Source: Candidatus Woesearchaeota archaeon (GTDB lineage Archaea > Nanobdellota > Nanobdellia > Woesearchaeales > UBA11576). From it: a stretch of 7,515 nt of DNA. The stretch spans positions 1-7,515 of the forward strand of contig JACRKM010000072.1 in NCBI GenBank assembly GCA_016219765.1. The letters run 5' to 3'. Below the pieces are notes generated by a model, which was not told the DNA's origin, did not search any database, and worked only from the letters and a program-made list of their open reading frames with translations. The translations under genes were made by a program, and so were the position numbers. This document shows positions 1 to 6,185 of this stretch, in pieces. Positions within the stretch are counted from its first letter, which is position 1; each line of letters opens with the position of its first letter.

Positions 1-191
1 GCGTAGTTAGGATTGTAGATAGAACTGTATTCGAACACGAACTTGAGGCCGCTTTGTTTGGTTTTTCCTAGTGAGATGTCGTTGCGCTCGACACGCTTGA
101 TGTTAACCGAGTTTGCAACGCTGATCTTTCCAGACTGGCCTTCGTTCTTTTCAACGGTAATTTTGTTATAATCAAATCCAACAATCGCCAT
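1..191 (-). CDS. Conserved archaeal protein of unknown function (partial, N-terminus only)
   Basis: A minus-strand reading frame opens at an ATG at 191-189 and stays open for 63 codons to the window edge, so the C-terminal part is missing. The protein starts MAIVGFDYNKITVEK and continues with a segment reading ISVANSVNIKRVE, then SLGKTKQSGLKFVFEYSS. From memory this matches a family of roughly 150-residue proteins widespread in DPANN and other archaea that begin with a similar IxGFxxxKI motif and have no assigned function; I could not verify this by search. There is no signal peptide or membrane segment, so it is probably cytoplasmic. The start is well supported because a perfect GGTGAT Shine-Dalgarno lies four bases upstream. 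It is transcribed divergently from the gene at 390. Confidence 0.75.
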   Translation of the reverse strand, partial: MAIVGFDYNKITVEKNEGQSGKISVANSVNIKRVERNDISLGKTKQSGLKFVFEYSSIYNPNY

Positions 192-195
192 GAAT

Positions 196-201
196 ATCAC
201 C
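196..201 (-). promoter_or_regulatory. Shine-Dalgarno of the left-edge gene
   Basis: The plus strand reads ATCACC, giving GGTGAT on the minus strand, four bases before the ATG at 191. GGTGAT is the exact complement of the archaeal 16S rRNA 3' end. It is the strongest ribosome binding site seen before any start in this window and fixes the start of the minus-strand gene. Confidence 0.75.
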
Positions 202-263
202 CATTCCTTTAAATTAGACATCTATGAATTATCATTAATTTACCGTAGCGAATTCCTCGTTTG

Positions 264-271
264 TTTATAAA
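264..271 (-). promoter_or_regulatory. Possible TATA box for the left-edge gene
   Basis: The palindromic octamer TTTATAAA would place a minus-strand transcription start near position 240, giving a leader of about 50 bases that includes the GGTGAT site. An alternative AATTTAAA at 208-215 (minus strand) is too close to the ATG to produce a transcript containing the Shine-Dalgarno. Confidence 0.4.
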
Positions 272-358
272 TCTGACGGTTTGGTCGGCGCAAATTATTT
301 CTTCATTTTCTTCAGCTTGCTTCAAATTTTGCTTTTTGTGTTATTTTTTGGGTGGAAA

Positions 359-367
359 TTTAATATT
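359..367 (+). promoter_or_regulatory. TATA box of the gene at 390
   Basis: TTTAATATT is preceded by purine-rich GGTGGAAA, which fits an archaeal BRE plus TATA element. Its centre lies about 27 bases before the ATG at 390, so the transcript would be leaderless or nearly so. Upstream, roughly 288-350 is a pyrimidine-rich (T-rich) tract of unknown meaning. Confidence 0.5.
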
Positions 368-389
368 AATTCGAAAAAGAGAATAGTGA

Positions 390-1172
390 ATGCACCTACA
401 GCAGCAACATGCATTTAACAAGCGACGCAGTCAAGGCAATAACCAGCGCACAAACAATGATCGCCAAATGCCTTCGCGAACACTGGCTGTTCTCGTGGGT
501 GCTGGAATAATTGCTGGTGCAGGCGTTGCCGCTTATCACGTTGTGTTTTCGCACCCCCAGAAAGCGCAAGCAGATTTGCGTTCAACGCCGTCAGCAGTTT
601 CTTCCACGTCAACGCCGCAACAGTTATACGATGCAGGAGAACGCACAGTTAAATACCATCCTCTTATTGATGAAGCGACGCGCCAGCGTGTACTCCAAAC
701 GCTTCCAAACTCGCTGAATGAATACTATCGCCGAGTTGTGGAATCGGAACAGTCTTCAGATAATGATAAAGGTCCTATTAATGTCTACGTGATTGCGCAA
801 GAGCCAATGACTGCTGAGCAGTTTCGGATCTTGACGCGTTTTGGCAGCAGTCTTGCGCAAGGTGATTATCGTAAGGCTGCTGATGCGCTGGCGCAAGTTG
901 AAACGCTCTTCGGGCCTAATGCCAAAGAACGGGCCAGCAAGTTCATCTTGAAGAATTACAGCGATTATCTCAAGAGCGTTGAAGAAGCGAAGTGTAAAGA
1001 CTTTGACCCGAGTTCGGTCTTCAATAAAATTCTGTACATGAAAGTTCTTATCGGGCAGTTTAGTGAAGCTAATGTTTCTGATCAGGCTCTTGGCGAACTT
1101 GAAAGGCGCGTGTGGATTATGTGTGCAGACTACCTGCCGCGAAAATCTGACGCCGGCGCACAGAAAATTTAG
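390..1172 (+). CDS. Membrane-anchored extracytoplasmic protein of unknown function
   Basis: A 260-residue protein that I do not recognise. Residues 1-30 are polar, basic and rich in Gln/Asn, followed by one hydrophobic segment at about 31-53 (TLAVLVGAGIIAGAGVAAYH and onward). Basic residues lie on the inner side and a Ser/Thr/Pro-rich linker (about 60-78) lies outside. This predicts a type II membrane protein with an external domain of about 180 residues. That domain appears mostly helical, for example 141-200, where it resembles a tetratricopeptide-style helix pair (QGDYRKAADALAQVETLFG), although no full repeat can be shown. Two cysteines (202 and 245) could form a disulfide. A later ATG at 468 (residue 27) would still keep the anchor, but the TATA spacing favours 390. 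It stands alone between a divergent gene and a long gene-free stretch. Confidence 0.7.
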   Translation: MHLQQQHAFNKRRSQGNNQRTNNDRQMPSRTLAVLVGAGIIAGAGVAAYHVVFSHPQKAQADLRSTPSAVSSTSTPQQLYDAGERTVKYHPLIDEATRQRVLQTLPNSLNEYYRRVVESEQSSDNDKGPINVYVIAQEPMTAEQFRILTRFGSSLAQGDYRKAADALAQVETLFGPNAKERASKFILKNYSDYLKSVEEAKCKDFDPSSVFNKILYMKVLIGQFSEANVSDQALGELERRVWIMCADYLPRKSDAGAQKI

Positions 1173-1178
1173 TAAACT

Positions 1179-1207
1179 TTCTAGTAATATTTCTTATTGT
1201 TGCTTTG
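1179..1207 (+). terminator. Possible T-rich transcription terminator
   Basis: Several short T runs follow the stop codon at 1172 (TTTCT, ATATTTCTT, GTTGCTTT). Archaeal RNA polymerase can stop at such T-rich tracts without a hairpin. The placement fits the end of the upstream gene's transcript, but the runs are short and interrupted. Confidence 0.3.
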
Positions 1208-1221
1208 GCTATGTAGAAAAT

Positions 1222-1396
1222 AGCGCCGCCACGCTCACCGCCACCGCCTTTTCGCGAGAGATGAACAATTGCTCGTTCACACCGACAAGGGGGTCGTCCC
1301 TTACGGGGAATGTCGGTCATCTGTGAGCACGGACGTATCACGAGCCTGGCGTGGTGGTGAGCGAGCGACGCGTCGAGCGTCGTGGTGGTGGCGGCA
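1222..1396. ncRNA. Candidate structured RNA in the gene-free stretch 1173-1480
   Basis: This segment is much more GC-rich than its AT-rich flanks and contains several nested complementary arms. An outer stem pairs 1225-1232 with 1388-1395 (GCCGCCAC/GTGGCGGC, 8 bp). A long stem pairs 1233-1248 with 1348-1362, with one bulged C. A side hairpin pairs 1366-1371 with 1377-1382. Inside the long arm, 1271-1276 pairs with 1340-1345 (GCTCGT/ACGAGC), and 1281-1287 pairs with 1311-1317 (ACCGACA/TGTCGGT). The inner hairpin reads TCCC-TTAC-GGGG on the plus strand and CCCC-GTAA-GGGA, a GNRA-type tetraloop, on the minus strand. I found no SRP RNA, RNase P RNA, 5S rRNA or tRNA signature motifs, and the strand is undecided. 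The rest of 1173-1480 shows nothing beyond the T-rich tract and the TATA box near 1450. Confidence 0.4.
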
Positions 1397-1446
1397 AGAT
1401 AAGTAATAGCTACTATTTTCGCACCAACCTCTTCATCGTCGTTACA

Positions 1447-1454
1447 TTTAAATA
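1447..1454 (+). promoter_or_regulatory. TATA box of the deoxyhypusine synthase-like gene
   Basis: TTTAAATA matches the archaeal TATA consensus and is centred about 30 bases before the ATG at 1481. This predicts a start of transcription within a few bases of the start codon. Confidence 0.6.
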
Positions 1455-1480
1455 CTGTCTGCGTTCTCACAAGGCGGAAC

Positions 1481-2479
1481 ATGAATAAAAGCAAGCAAAC
1501 AAAACAGGCATCGCACCACGGCTTGAAGGCGCTTCGGGTTGTCACTCCTGTCACCACTTCTGCAAACATGACTTGCAATGATCTTGTGCTGGCAATGGAA
1601 CAATCTGGAGTGATGGGTGGTGGCAAAGTTGCGCAGTCTGTTCGGATCGCTGAGACTATGATCCGTGACAAAGAGTGCACAGTCTTTTTCGGTTTTGCAG
1701 GAGCGATGGTTCCTGGTGGTATGCGTCAGGTAATAATAGACATGATTAATGATGGCTGGGTCGATGTTGTCGTGACGACTGGCGCAAACCTCACGCACGA
1801 TCTTATTGAGGCAATTGGATATCATCACTACCAAGGACACCATTTGATGGACGATGCGATGCTCAATAAGGAAGGGTATGATCGAATGTACGACTCGCTT
1901 ATGCCTAACAATGTGTACGAAGGTCTCGAAGATTTCTTTGCAAAACATTTTGACACTCTCACGAGCACCGGGCAGGGAGGGCAGATCAGCATCAAGGAAT
2001 TCCTGCATCGGCTCGGAAGCCTTGTACCAAAAGATCGTCCGTCGATACTTGGAGCCTGTTATGAAAAGAATATCCCGCTCTTCTGTCCTGCGCTCGCAGA
2101 TTCAGGCATTGGATTGATGCTGTGGGGGCATCTTGCTAAAAACAAGAAAGTATTGGTTGGCGCATTTGACGACCTCAAAGACATGATAAATCTGGCATGG
2201 GAGGCAAAGAAGGCAGGAGTGTGGTACGTGGGCGGCGGCGTGCCGAAAAATTACATTCAGCAGGCGATGCAGCTTGCCCCGCGTGCTGCAGAATATGGGA
2301 TTCAAATAACGATGGACCGCCCCGAGCCCGGGGGATCGAGTGGCGCCGGACTTGCCGAAGGCATCTCGTGGGGAAAGATGAATGTCGAAGCGAAATTTGT
2401 CGACCTGATCTGCGACTCGACTATCGCATTGCCTCTCATCTCTGCAGCGGTCAAGGAGCGTCTCGCAAAATCAAAGTGA
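1481..2479 (+). CDS. dys: Deoxyhypusine synthase family protein
   Basis: A 332-residue protein, the usual length for this family. Deoxyhypusine synthase transfers the aminobutyl group of spermidine to one lysine of translation factor aIF5A, using NAD, in the cytoplasm. Visible family signatures are VVVTTGANLTHDLIEAIG (97-113, NAD site), FCPALADSG (201-209, with Asp207), YVGGGVPKNYI (249-259) and the catalytic block EGISWGKMNVEAK (293-305), in which Lys299 is the enzyme-imine lysine and Glu293 and Trp297 are kept. It also has CDSTIALPLISA (311-322). Compared with the human enzyme as I recall it, three residues that contact spermidine are changed: Asp243 is Leu212, His288 is Asn257 and Asp316 is Ser286. 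This places it in a divergent clade resembling bacterial deoxyhypusine synthase-like proteins, some of which may make homospermidine. The family call is firm; the substrate is not. The start is supported by the upstream TATA box. Confidence 0.9.
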   Translation: MNKSKQTKQASHHGLKALRVVTPVTTSANMTCNDLVLAMEQSGVMGGGKVAQSVRIAETMIRDKECTVFFGFAGAMVPGGMRQVIIDMINDGWVDVVVTTGANLTHDLIEAIGYHHYQGHHLMDDAMLNKEGYDRMYDSLMPNNVYEGLEDFFAKHFDTLTSTGQGGQISIKEFLHRLGSLVPKDRPSILGACYEKNIPLFCPALADSGIGLMLWGHLAKNKKVLVGAFDDLKDMINLAWEAKKAGVWYVGGGVPKNYIQQAMQLAPRAAEYGIQITMDRPEPGGSSGAGLAEGISWGKMNVEAKFVDLICDSTIALPLISAAVKERLAKSK

Positions 2480-2531
2480 CATCAGCTCGCAGGTCGATGG
2501 CGGCGCTGCTAAATAAATACAAAAAGGACAG

Positions 2532-3047
2532 ATGATGAGAATTCCAGGACCGAAGAAGACAATCAAGACAAACCAGTCGCGCATTCTCAAAGAAGACGTC
2601 GTTGAGACCGAGATCGATGACATGAATCCGCAGTTCTGTGATTTTGTGAAACTTGAGCTCTACAAGCACGGAGCTATTGATGTAGAGATAATGCAGCACA
2701 TTCTCAAGAAGGAGCGTCCAGGTATCCGCATTCGCGTCGTGTGCCCTAAAGAATTGACTGAGCACATTGCAAAAGTATTGTTTGAACAGACAACGACATT
2801 TGGCGTGAAGATCAACAACACTCATGCTATGCGGCTTCATGCAGAGCTTGTGAAGGTCGATACTAGGTATGGTCCTGTGACGGTCAAGATCGGTTCTCTC
2901 GATGGAAAAGTGTTGAGCGTCTCGCCTGAATACGAGGACGCAAAGGTCGTTGCGCAAAAAGCGAAAGTGCCCCTCAAGGAAGTGTTTACGGAGACGATGT
3001 GCAACTATCGCAGGCGGCAAGAGAAGCAGGAGCACAAGAAGAAGTAA
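2532..3047 (+). CDS. Stand-alone LarC C-terminal domain (LarC2, former DUF111)
   Basis: The 171-residue product matches the C-terminal part of LarC, the CTP-dependent nickel chelatase that inserts nickel into the NPN cofactor of lactate racemase. Recognisable blocks in family order are TEIDDMNP (26-33), GAIDV (47-51), KKERPG (59-64), TTTFGVK (87-93), YGPVTVKIG (113-121) and PEYEDAK (132-138), followed by VPLKEVF and a basic tail (160-171). The N-terminal LarC1 domain is absent, and the DNA upstream is the deoxyhypusine synthase gene, so this is neither a frameshifted half nor a truncated copy here. No LarA, LarB or LarE gene is in the window. An AAGGA at 2524-2528 precedes two adjacent ATG codons (2532 and 2535); either may be used. 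The gap to the upstream gene is 52 bases and to tatD nine, suggesting one transcript. Whether it handles nickel in this setting is inference. Confidence 0.82.
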   Translation: MMRIPGPKKTIKTNQSRILKEDVVETEIDDMNPQFCDFVKLELYKHGAIDVEIMQHILKKERPGIRIRVVCPKELTEHIAKVLFEQTTTFGVKINNTHAMRLHAELVKVDTRYGPVTVKIGSLDGKVLSVSPEYEDAKVVAQKAKVPLKEVFTETMCNYRRRQEKQEHKKK

Positions 3048-3056
3048 GGTAGTCCC

Positions 3057-3854
3057 ATGCCGTTACTCGTCGACGTTCACGCGCACCTCGATCATACGGA
3101 CTTCTCCAAAGACATTGATGCGGTGATCGAACGCGCGCGTGCCGCAGGGGTAAGAGCGATCATCGCGCAGGGAGTCAATCATGAATCAAATCTTGCAGTG
3201 CTTGCACTTGCCAAAAAATATGACATAGTCAAGGCCGCACTAGGATTGTACCCTCTTGATGCGCTCAATGTCAAAGTCGACGAACAACATTTTTCAGAAG
3301 AACCGTCGTTACCACGAACAAAAGTTGGCGTTGACGCAACACTGAATTTCATTGAGCAGCACAATGATTCCATCATCGCGATCGGTGAAGTGGGCGTCGA
3401 TGCGAAATTCAGCACAGATCTTGCAGCACAGCGCGAGAATTTCCAAAAGATCATTAAACTCTCGCTCAGGATTAAGAAGCCGTTGATTGTGCATTCCCGC
3501 AAAGCAGAGCTTGACACGATCGAGATGCTCGAAGCCTCAAAATGCAAGCAGGCGATGATGCATTGTTTTGGAGGAAAACTCAAGCTTGCAAAACGCATCG
3601 AAGATAATGGCTGGATGGTGTCGATTCCTCCGTGTGTTGTTCGATCATCCCACTTTCAGGAGCTGGTTAAACGTGTAAACATCAATCATCTTCTGACCGA
3701 AACCGACTGTCCGTATCTCGGGCCTGAACCTGGAAAAAGAAACGAGCCTGCAAATGTGATTGAGTCGGTCAAGATGATTGCGCAGATCAAGAAGATGACG
3801 GTTGAGGATACCGCAAATGCGATTTTTCACAATTACCAAACGTTATTTCTGTAA
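3057..3854 (+). CDS. tatD: TatD family metal-dependent hydrolase (DNase)
   Basis: A 265-residue protein of typical TatD length, a TIM-barrel enzyme of the amidohydrolase superfamily with two metal ions. TatD proteins act as 3'-5' exonucleases or DNases in DNA repair. The metal ligands are all present: DVHAH with His8 and His10 near the start, Glu111 in IAIGEVGVD, His146 in LIVHSR, His169 in MMHCFGG, and Asp217 in LLTETDCPYL. The closing motif GKRNEPANV (226-234) is also characteristic. The ATG at 3057 puts the HxH motif at residues 8-10, exactly where the family expects it. In place of the bacterial GxHPH segment it has GLYPLDAL (63-70), lacking that histidine, which I believe is common in archaeal members. 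It follows the LarC2 gene by nine bases, so the two are probably co-transcribed. Confidence 0.92.
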   Translation: MPLLVDVHAHLDHTDFSKDIDAVIERARAAGVRAIIAQGVNHESNLAVLALAKKYDIVKAALGLYPLDALNVKVDEQHFSEEPSLPRTKVGVDATLNFIEQHNDSIIAIGEVGVDAKFSTDLAAQRENFQKIIKLSLRIKKPLIVHSRKAELDTIEMLEASKCKQAMMHCFGGKLKLAKRIEDNGWMVSIPPCVVRSSHFQELVKRVNINHLLTETDCPYLGPEPGKRNEPANVIESVKMIAQIKKMTVEDTANAIFHNYQTLFL

Positions 3855-3868
3855 ATGAATAAGAATTT

Positions 3869-3877
3869 CTTTATAAA
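3869..3877 (+). promoter_or_regulatory. TATA box of the pilin-like gene pair
   Basis: CTTTATAAA lies just after the tatD stop and would start transcription near 3900, giving a leader of about 60 bases before the ATG at 3962. It implies that the 3962-5634 unit can be transcribed independently of tatD. Confidence 0.5.
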
Positions 3878-3937
3878 GGGCAACATTAATAAACAACAGA
3901 AGCATCAATTAACAGAAGAATAAATGCGTCATGATAA

Positions 3938-3968
3938 AAAAGATGGTGCAATAGTTAAAAGATGGTGC
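3938..3968 (+). repeat. 12-base direct repeat across the start codon of the gene at 3962
   Basis: AAAAGATGGTGC occurs at 3938-3949 and again at 3957-3968, a period of 19 bases. The second copy contains the ATG of the surface-protein gene. The first copy contains an ATG in the same local context, but it reads only ATG GTG CAA TAG. A small tandem duplication of the initiation region is the simplest explanation. Confidence 0.7.
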
Positions 3969-5212
3969 TGCACAAAAAAGCCCTTTCTCAGGTCGATTGG
4001 GCCATAAGTCTCTCGATCTTTCTAATCTACCTTGCGCTGTTTTTCATCTTTGTCAAGCCCCTCATTGTACCATCACGAAACATCGATTCCCTCATGGAAA
4101 ATCTGGAAGATAAATTCCTTGACGACACCCAAACAACGGTAGAGCGCGTGCGGATTTTTGTGACTCAAAAGGTAAACAGCCAGTTTGACTTCATCATTGC
4201 AAACTTCACGTATCCTACATGGAACGCCAGCAATATGGCGGCATCTACAGATTATTTTGCGGTAGACGTAGGCAAGGTTTTTTTCTTACTCAACACCACA
4301 CAGACGAAGAAGGCAGCATTGTTCCATCCACTGGTGAAGCGCAGGACGAATCCGCTGCCGGCACTTATTGCTGATGTTGACCATGCGGAGTTTGAATCAT
4401 TCCGCGCACTATTTGATGATGAACTTCTGCAGCGGATGGTGTTTCGGGGAGCTACAAGAGTGTCAGGCGTTCAATACCGTGTTGATGGCGGCACCCTCAG
4501 CCCCGGGGGAACTTTCGCAAGAACAGATGTATACGCGAAGTACAAGGTGCGTGATGAGATCAATCATTCGACGTATGTGCCGGCAAGCAACAGCCGAGTG
4601 TACGTCTTCATGCTTTCAGATGATTCTAAGGATCATAACATGACTTTCTCTGCAAACATCTTCAATTTCACAAGATATTTTGTTGATCAATCGCGGCGGG
4701 GAACGGTTGCCTATTCTTCGGTGCAGACATGCGAGGAATTCACTTCGAGATTCATTGATTTTAATGATGGGGAGACAGGAATCGCATTCTTTACCGAACC
4801 CGCAAGCAGCATGAGTTTTTGCAGCAATCTCACCGCACTAACATTCTCTTTTTTGATCACGGTGTCGAACACATCATCTTCATATGCTATTTTTGCGCAT
4901 GATGGAGACCACACAGCCGTACAAAATTATCCGATAACCCCTATCAACGGCGTGCGGGAGCAGCTCGTTGGGATTTCAGATGCAAACGTTTCAAACCTTA
5001 AGCTTTATGATTATACCCAGCTCAAGCAGCGGTGGAGTTTTCCGGCAGAGCGCGACTTCAATATCACCGTCTTGTCGCCCGTTATCAATGCCACATTTGG
5101 CAGGACGACAACGAAAAATGTTGACGCATATGGCCGCAAGAAAGTGGTCTCGTTCGCGCTTGACCGTAATCTCAATACGCCGACAGGAACGCTCCAGTTC
5201 GTAGTGTGGTGA
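3962..5212 (+). CDS. Pilin-like, heavily glycosylated surface protein of unknown function
   Basis: A 416-residue protein with a short basic N-terminus (MVLHKKA), then SQVDW and one hydrophobic helix at about 14-35 (ISLSIFLIYLALFFIFVKPL). The layout KKA followed by a polar stretch with an acidic residue and then a membrane helix resembles archaeal class III (type IV pilin-like) signal peptides. Processing after Ala7 is possible but unproven. The remaining roughly 380 residues should be outside the cell. They hold eleven Asn-X-Ser/Thr sequons (Asn81, 88, 111, 201, 226, 235, 289, 303, 342, 367 and 376), which are candidates for N-glycosylation, and just two cysteines (257 and 287), which could form one disulfide. 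The domain is rich in beta-type segments. It is much longer than a normal pilin. The next gene is also pilin-like and begins almost at its stop codon, so the two likely work together on the cell surface. I know no assigned function. Confidence 0.75.
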   Translation: MVLHKKALSQVDWAISLSIFLIYLALFFIFVKPLIVPSRNIDSLMENLEDKFLDDTQTTVERVRIFVTQKVNSQFDFIIANFTYPTWNASNMAASTDYFAVDVGKVFFLLNTTQTKKAALFHPLVKRRTNPLPALIADVDHAEFESFRALFDDELLQRMVFRGATRVSGVQYRVDGGTLSPGGTFARTDVYAKYKVRDEINHSTYVPASNSRVYVFMLSDDSKDHNMTFSANIFNFTRYFVDQSRRGTVAYSSVQTCEEFTSRFIDFNDGETGIAFFTEPASSMSFCSNLTALTFSFLITVSNTSSSYAIFAHDGDHTAVQNYPITPINGVREQLVGISDANVSNLKLYDYTQLKQRWSFPAERDFNITVLSPVINATFGRTTTKNVDAYGRKKVVSFALDRNLNTPTGTLQFVVW

Positions 5213-5214
5213 CG

Positions 5215-5634
5215 ATGGTACACGTCTCATTTCCAAATGCACGCAGACCCGAAATGAATCCCGTTGGAAAAGCTATTAGAAAAAAAGCCTACGTCGCTAC
5301 ACTTGAGGCATTTTTTGCATTCTTTCTTACATTCAGTTTTATCATTTTCGTAGTGCACGAGATAGCGACCTCAAAAGCTTTAAATACACCTAGAAACATC
5401 CTTCCTACGTTGGAGAACGACGAGACATTCCGACAGTGCATCCTCACAGATAACACGACTTGCCTGCAGAACATCATCGATCCTTATGTTCCGCCGATCT
5501 TCGACATCAAGGTAACGGTCAACGAGATTGCTCCGTTCCAGGCTCCGGATGATGTCTTCACGGAAAGCATTCTTGTGGCGTCAAACAGAACTGCAAGTTA
5601 CAAGATTGTGAAGTTGTATTACTGGGAGATTTGA
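5215..5634 (+). CDS. Small pilin-like membrane protein, partner of the upstream surface protein
   Basis: From the ATG at 5215 this is a 139-residue protein. Starts at GTG 5206 (overlapping the previous gene) and ATG 5254 (MNPVGKAIRKKAYVATLEAF) are possible. The latter gives a short class III-like signal peptide and may be the true start. The segment KKAYVATLE followed by a hydrophobic helix (AFFAFFLTFSFIIFVV) resembles the type IV pilin N-terminus, with the acidic residue at position six after a possible KKA cleavage site. The external part of about 85 residues contains two sequons (NTT and NRT) and two cysteines eight residues apart in QCILTDNTTC, which could form a small disulfide loop. It ends in KLYYWEI. 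Spacing of two bases from the upstream stop marks a two-gene operon. Function is unknown. Confidence 0.7.
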   Translation: MVHVSFPNARRPEMNPVGKAIRKKAYVATLEAFFAFFLTFSFIIFVVHEIATSKALNTPRNILPTLENDETFRQCILTDNTTCLQNIIDPYVPPIFDIKVTVNEIAPFQAPDDVFTESILVASNRTASYKIVKLYYWEI

Positions 5635-5662
5635 TTAAAAAAAGAGTTAAGAAAAAAGAGAG

Positions 5663-5670
5663 CATAAATA
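5663..5670 (+). promoter_or_regulatory. TATA box of the gene at 5697
   Basis: CATAAATA is centred about 30 bases before the ATG at 5697, in an A-rich spacer following the stop at 5634. This predicts a leaderless or very short-leader transcript. Confidence 0.45.
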
Positions 5671-5696
5671 AAAATGGATAATAAACGAGGCTGTTC

Positions 5697-6140
5697 ATGA
5701 AGATTGAGATTGACACAAAGAGTGATCGAAAAGAGGAATTGCGCCACATCGCGCATATGCTTCTCAGGCTCTGTGACGAAGCGCCGCCGTCGCGCATCAT
5801 TGAAGGTTCTGGATATTCTTCTGACTCTGATTATTTCAGCAACGCACCTCCTGCGCATCAACAATCTCCGCCGTCGCAGGGTGGTGATGGCGGTTTCTTC
5901 AATATGTTCGGCGATGCTTCTGCGTCCTCTCCAAATCCGCAAGAACCTCAACAACAGCTTCAACAACAGCTGCAACCGCAGCAAGGCGGCGATATATTCT
6001 CACTTTTCGCTGATACTCAGCAAAATCAGAGTGCGCCACCGCCGCAAGCATCTCAAGCAAGTGGAGCGCAGCAGCCCGGAGAGCGCCTTGCAAAGACGCG
6101 CGATTTTCTTGCAGAGGGATATTTGATACCGTATGACTGA
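5697..6140 (+). CDS. Small conserved DPANN-type protein with a disordered Gln/Pro-rich region
   Basis: A 147-residue protein. Residues 1-28 (MKIEIDTKSDRKEELRHIAH and on) form a beta strand and an amphipathic helix. From memory, short DPANN archaeal proteins of unknown function share this opening (MKIxIDTKxD...EEI). The middle, about 38-128, is low in complexity, rich in Gly, Ser, Pro and Gln, and almost certainly disordered. It contains two similar short motifs, FFNMFGD (67-73) and IFSLFAD (100-106), each preceded by a QGGD, separated by a Gln-rich tract encoded by CAA/CAG repeats (84-96). The C-terminal 20 residues (RLAKTRDFLAEGYLIPYD) look conserved. There is no membrane segment or signal peptide. 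The paired aromatic motifs suggest docking onto a partner protein, which is inference. Confidence 0.7.
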   Translation: MKIEIDTKSDRKEELRHIAHMLLRLCDEAPPSRIIEGSGYSSDSDYFSNAPPAHQQSPPSQGGDGGFFNMFGDASASSPNPQEPQQQLQQQLQPQQGGDIFSLFADTQQNQSAPPPQASQASGAQQPGERLAKTRDFLAEGYLIPYD

Positions 6141-6185
6141 TCACGGTTCTCGAATGATGAGTTACTGTACCAACATTGTGTCTTT

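Noticed and set aside
1222..1396. SRP RNA, RNase P RNA, 5S rRNA or tRNA as identity of the structured segment
   Set aside because: I looked for the GGAAG/AGCA helix 8 motif, GAGGAAAGTC and ACAGAA motifs, the 5S CCGAACACGG-type core and a GGTTCRA T-loop on both strands and found none.
1117..2008. Two long minus-strand open frames (1117-1680 and 1448-2008) opposite the deoxyhypusine synthase gene
   Set aside because: They overlap a firmly identified gene and the structured segment, with His/Arg/Cys-rich composition typical of antisense shadows.
2508..2520. TATA-like CTAAATAAATAC before the LarC2 gene
   Set aside because: Its spacing of about 18 bases to the ATG is too short for a leaderless start, and the short gap suggests co-transcription with the upstream gene; it remains only a weak possibility.
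2451..3035. Long minus-strand open frame opposite the LarC2 gene
   Set aside because: It is antisense to a protein with clear family motifs and has no recognisable content of its own.
6135..6165. Box C/D sRNA suggested by CTGA and ATGATGA near the end of the 5697 gene
   Set aside because: The boxes are in the wrong order for a C/D RNA, and no second D box follows.
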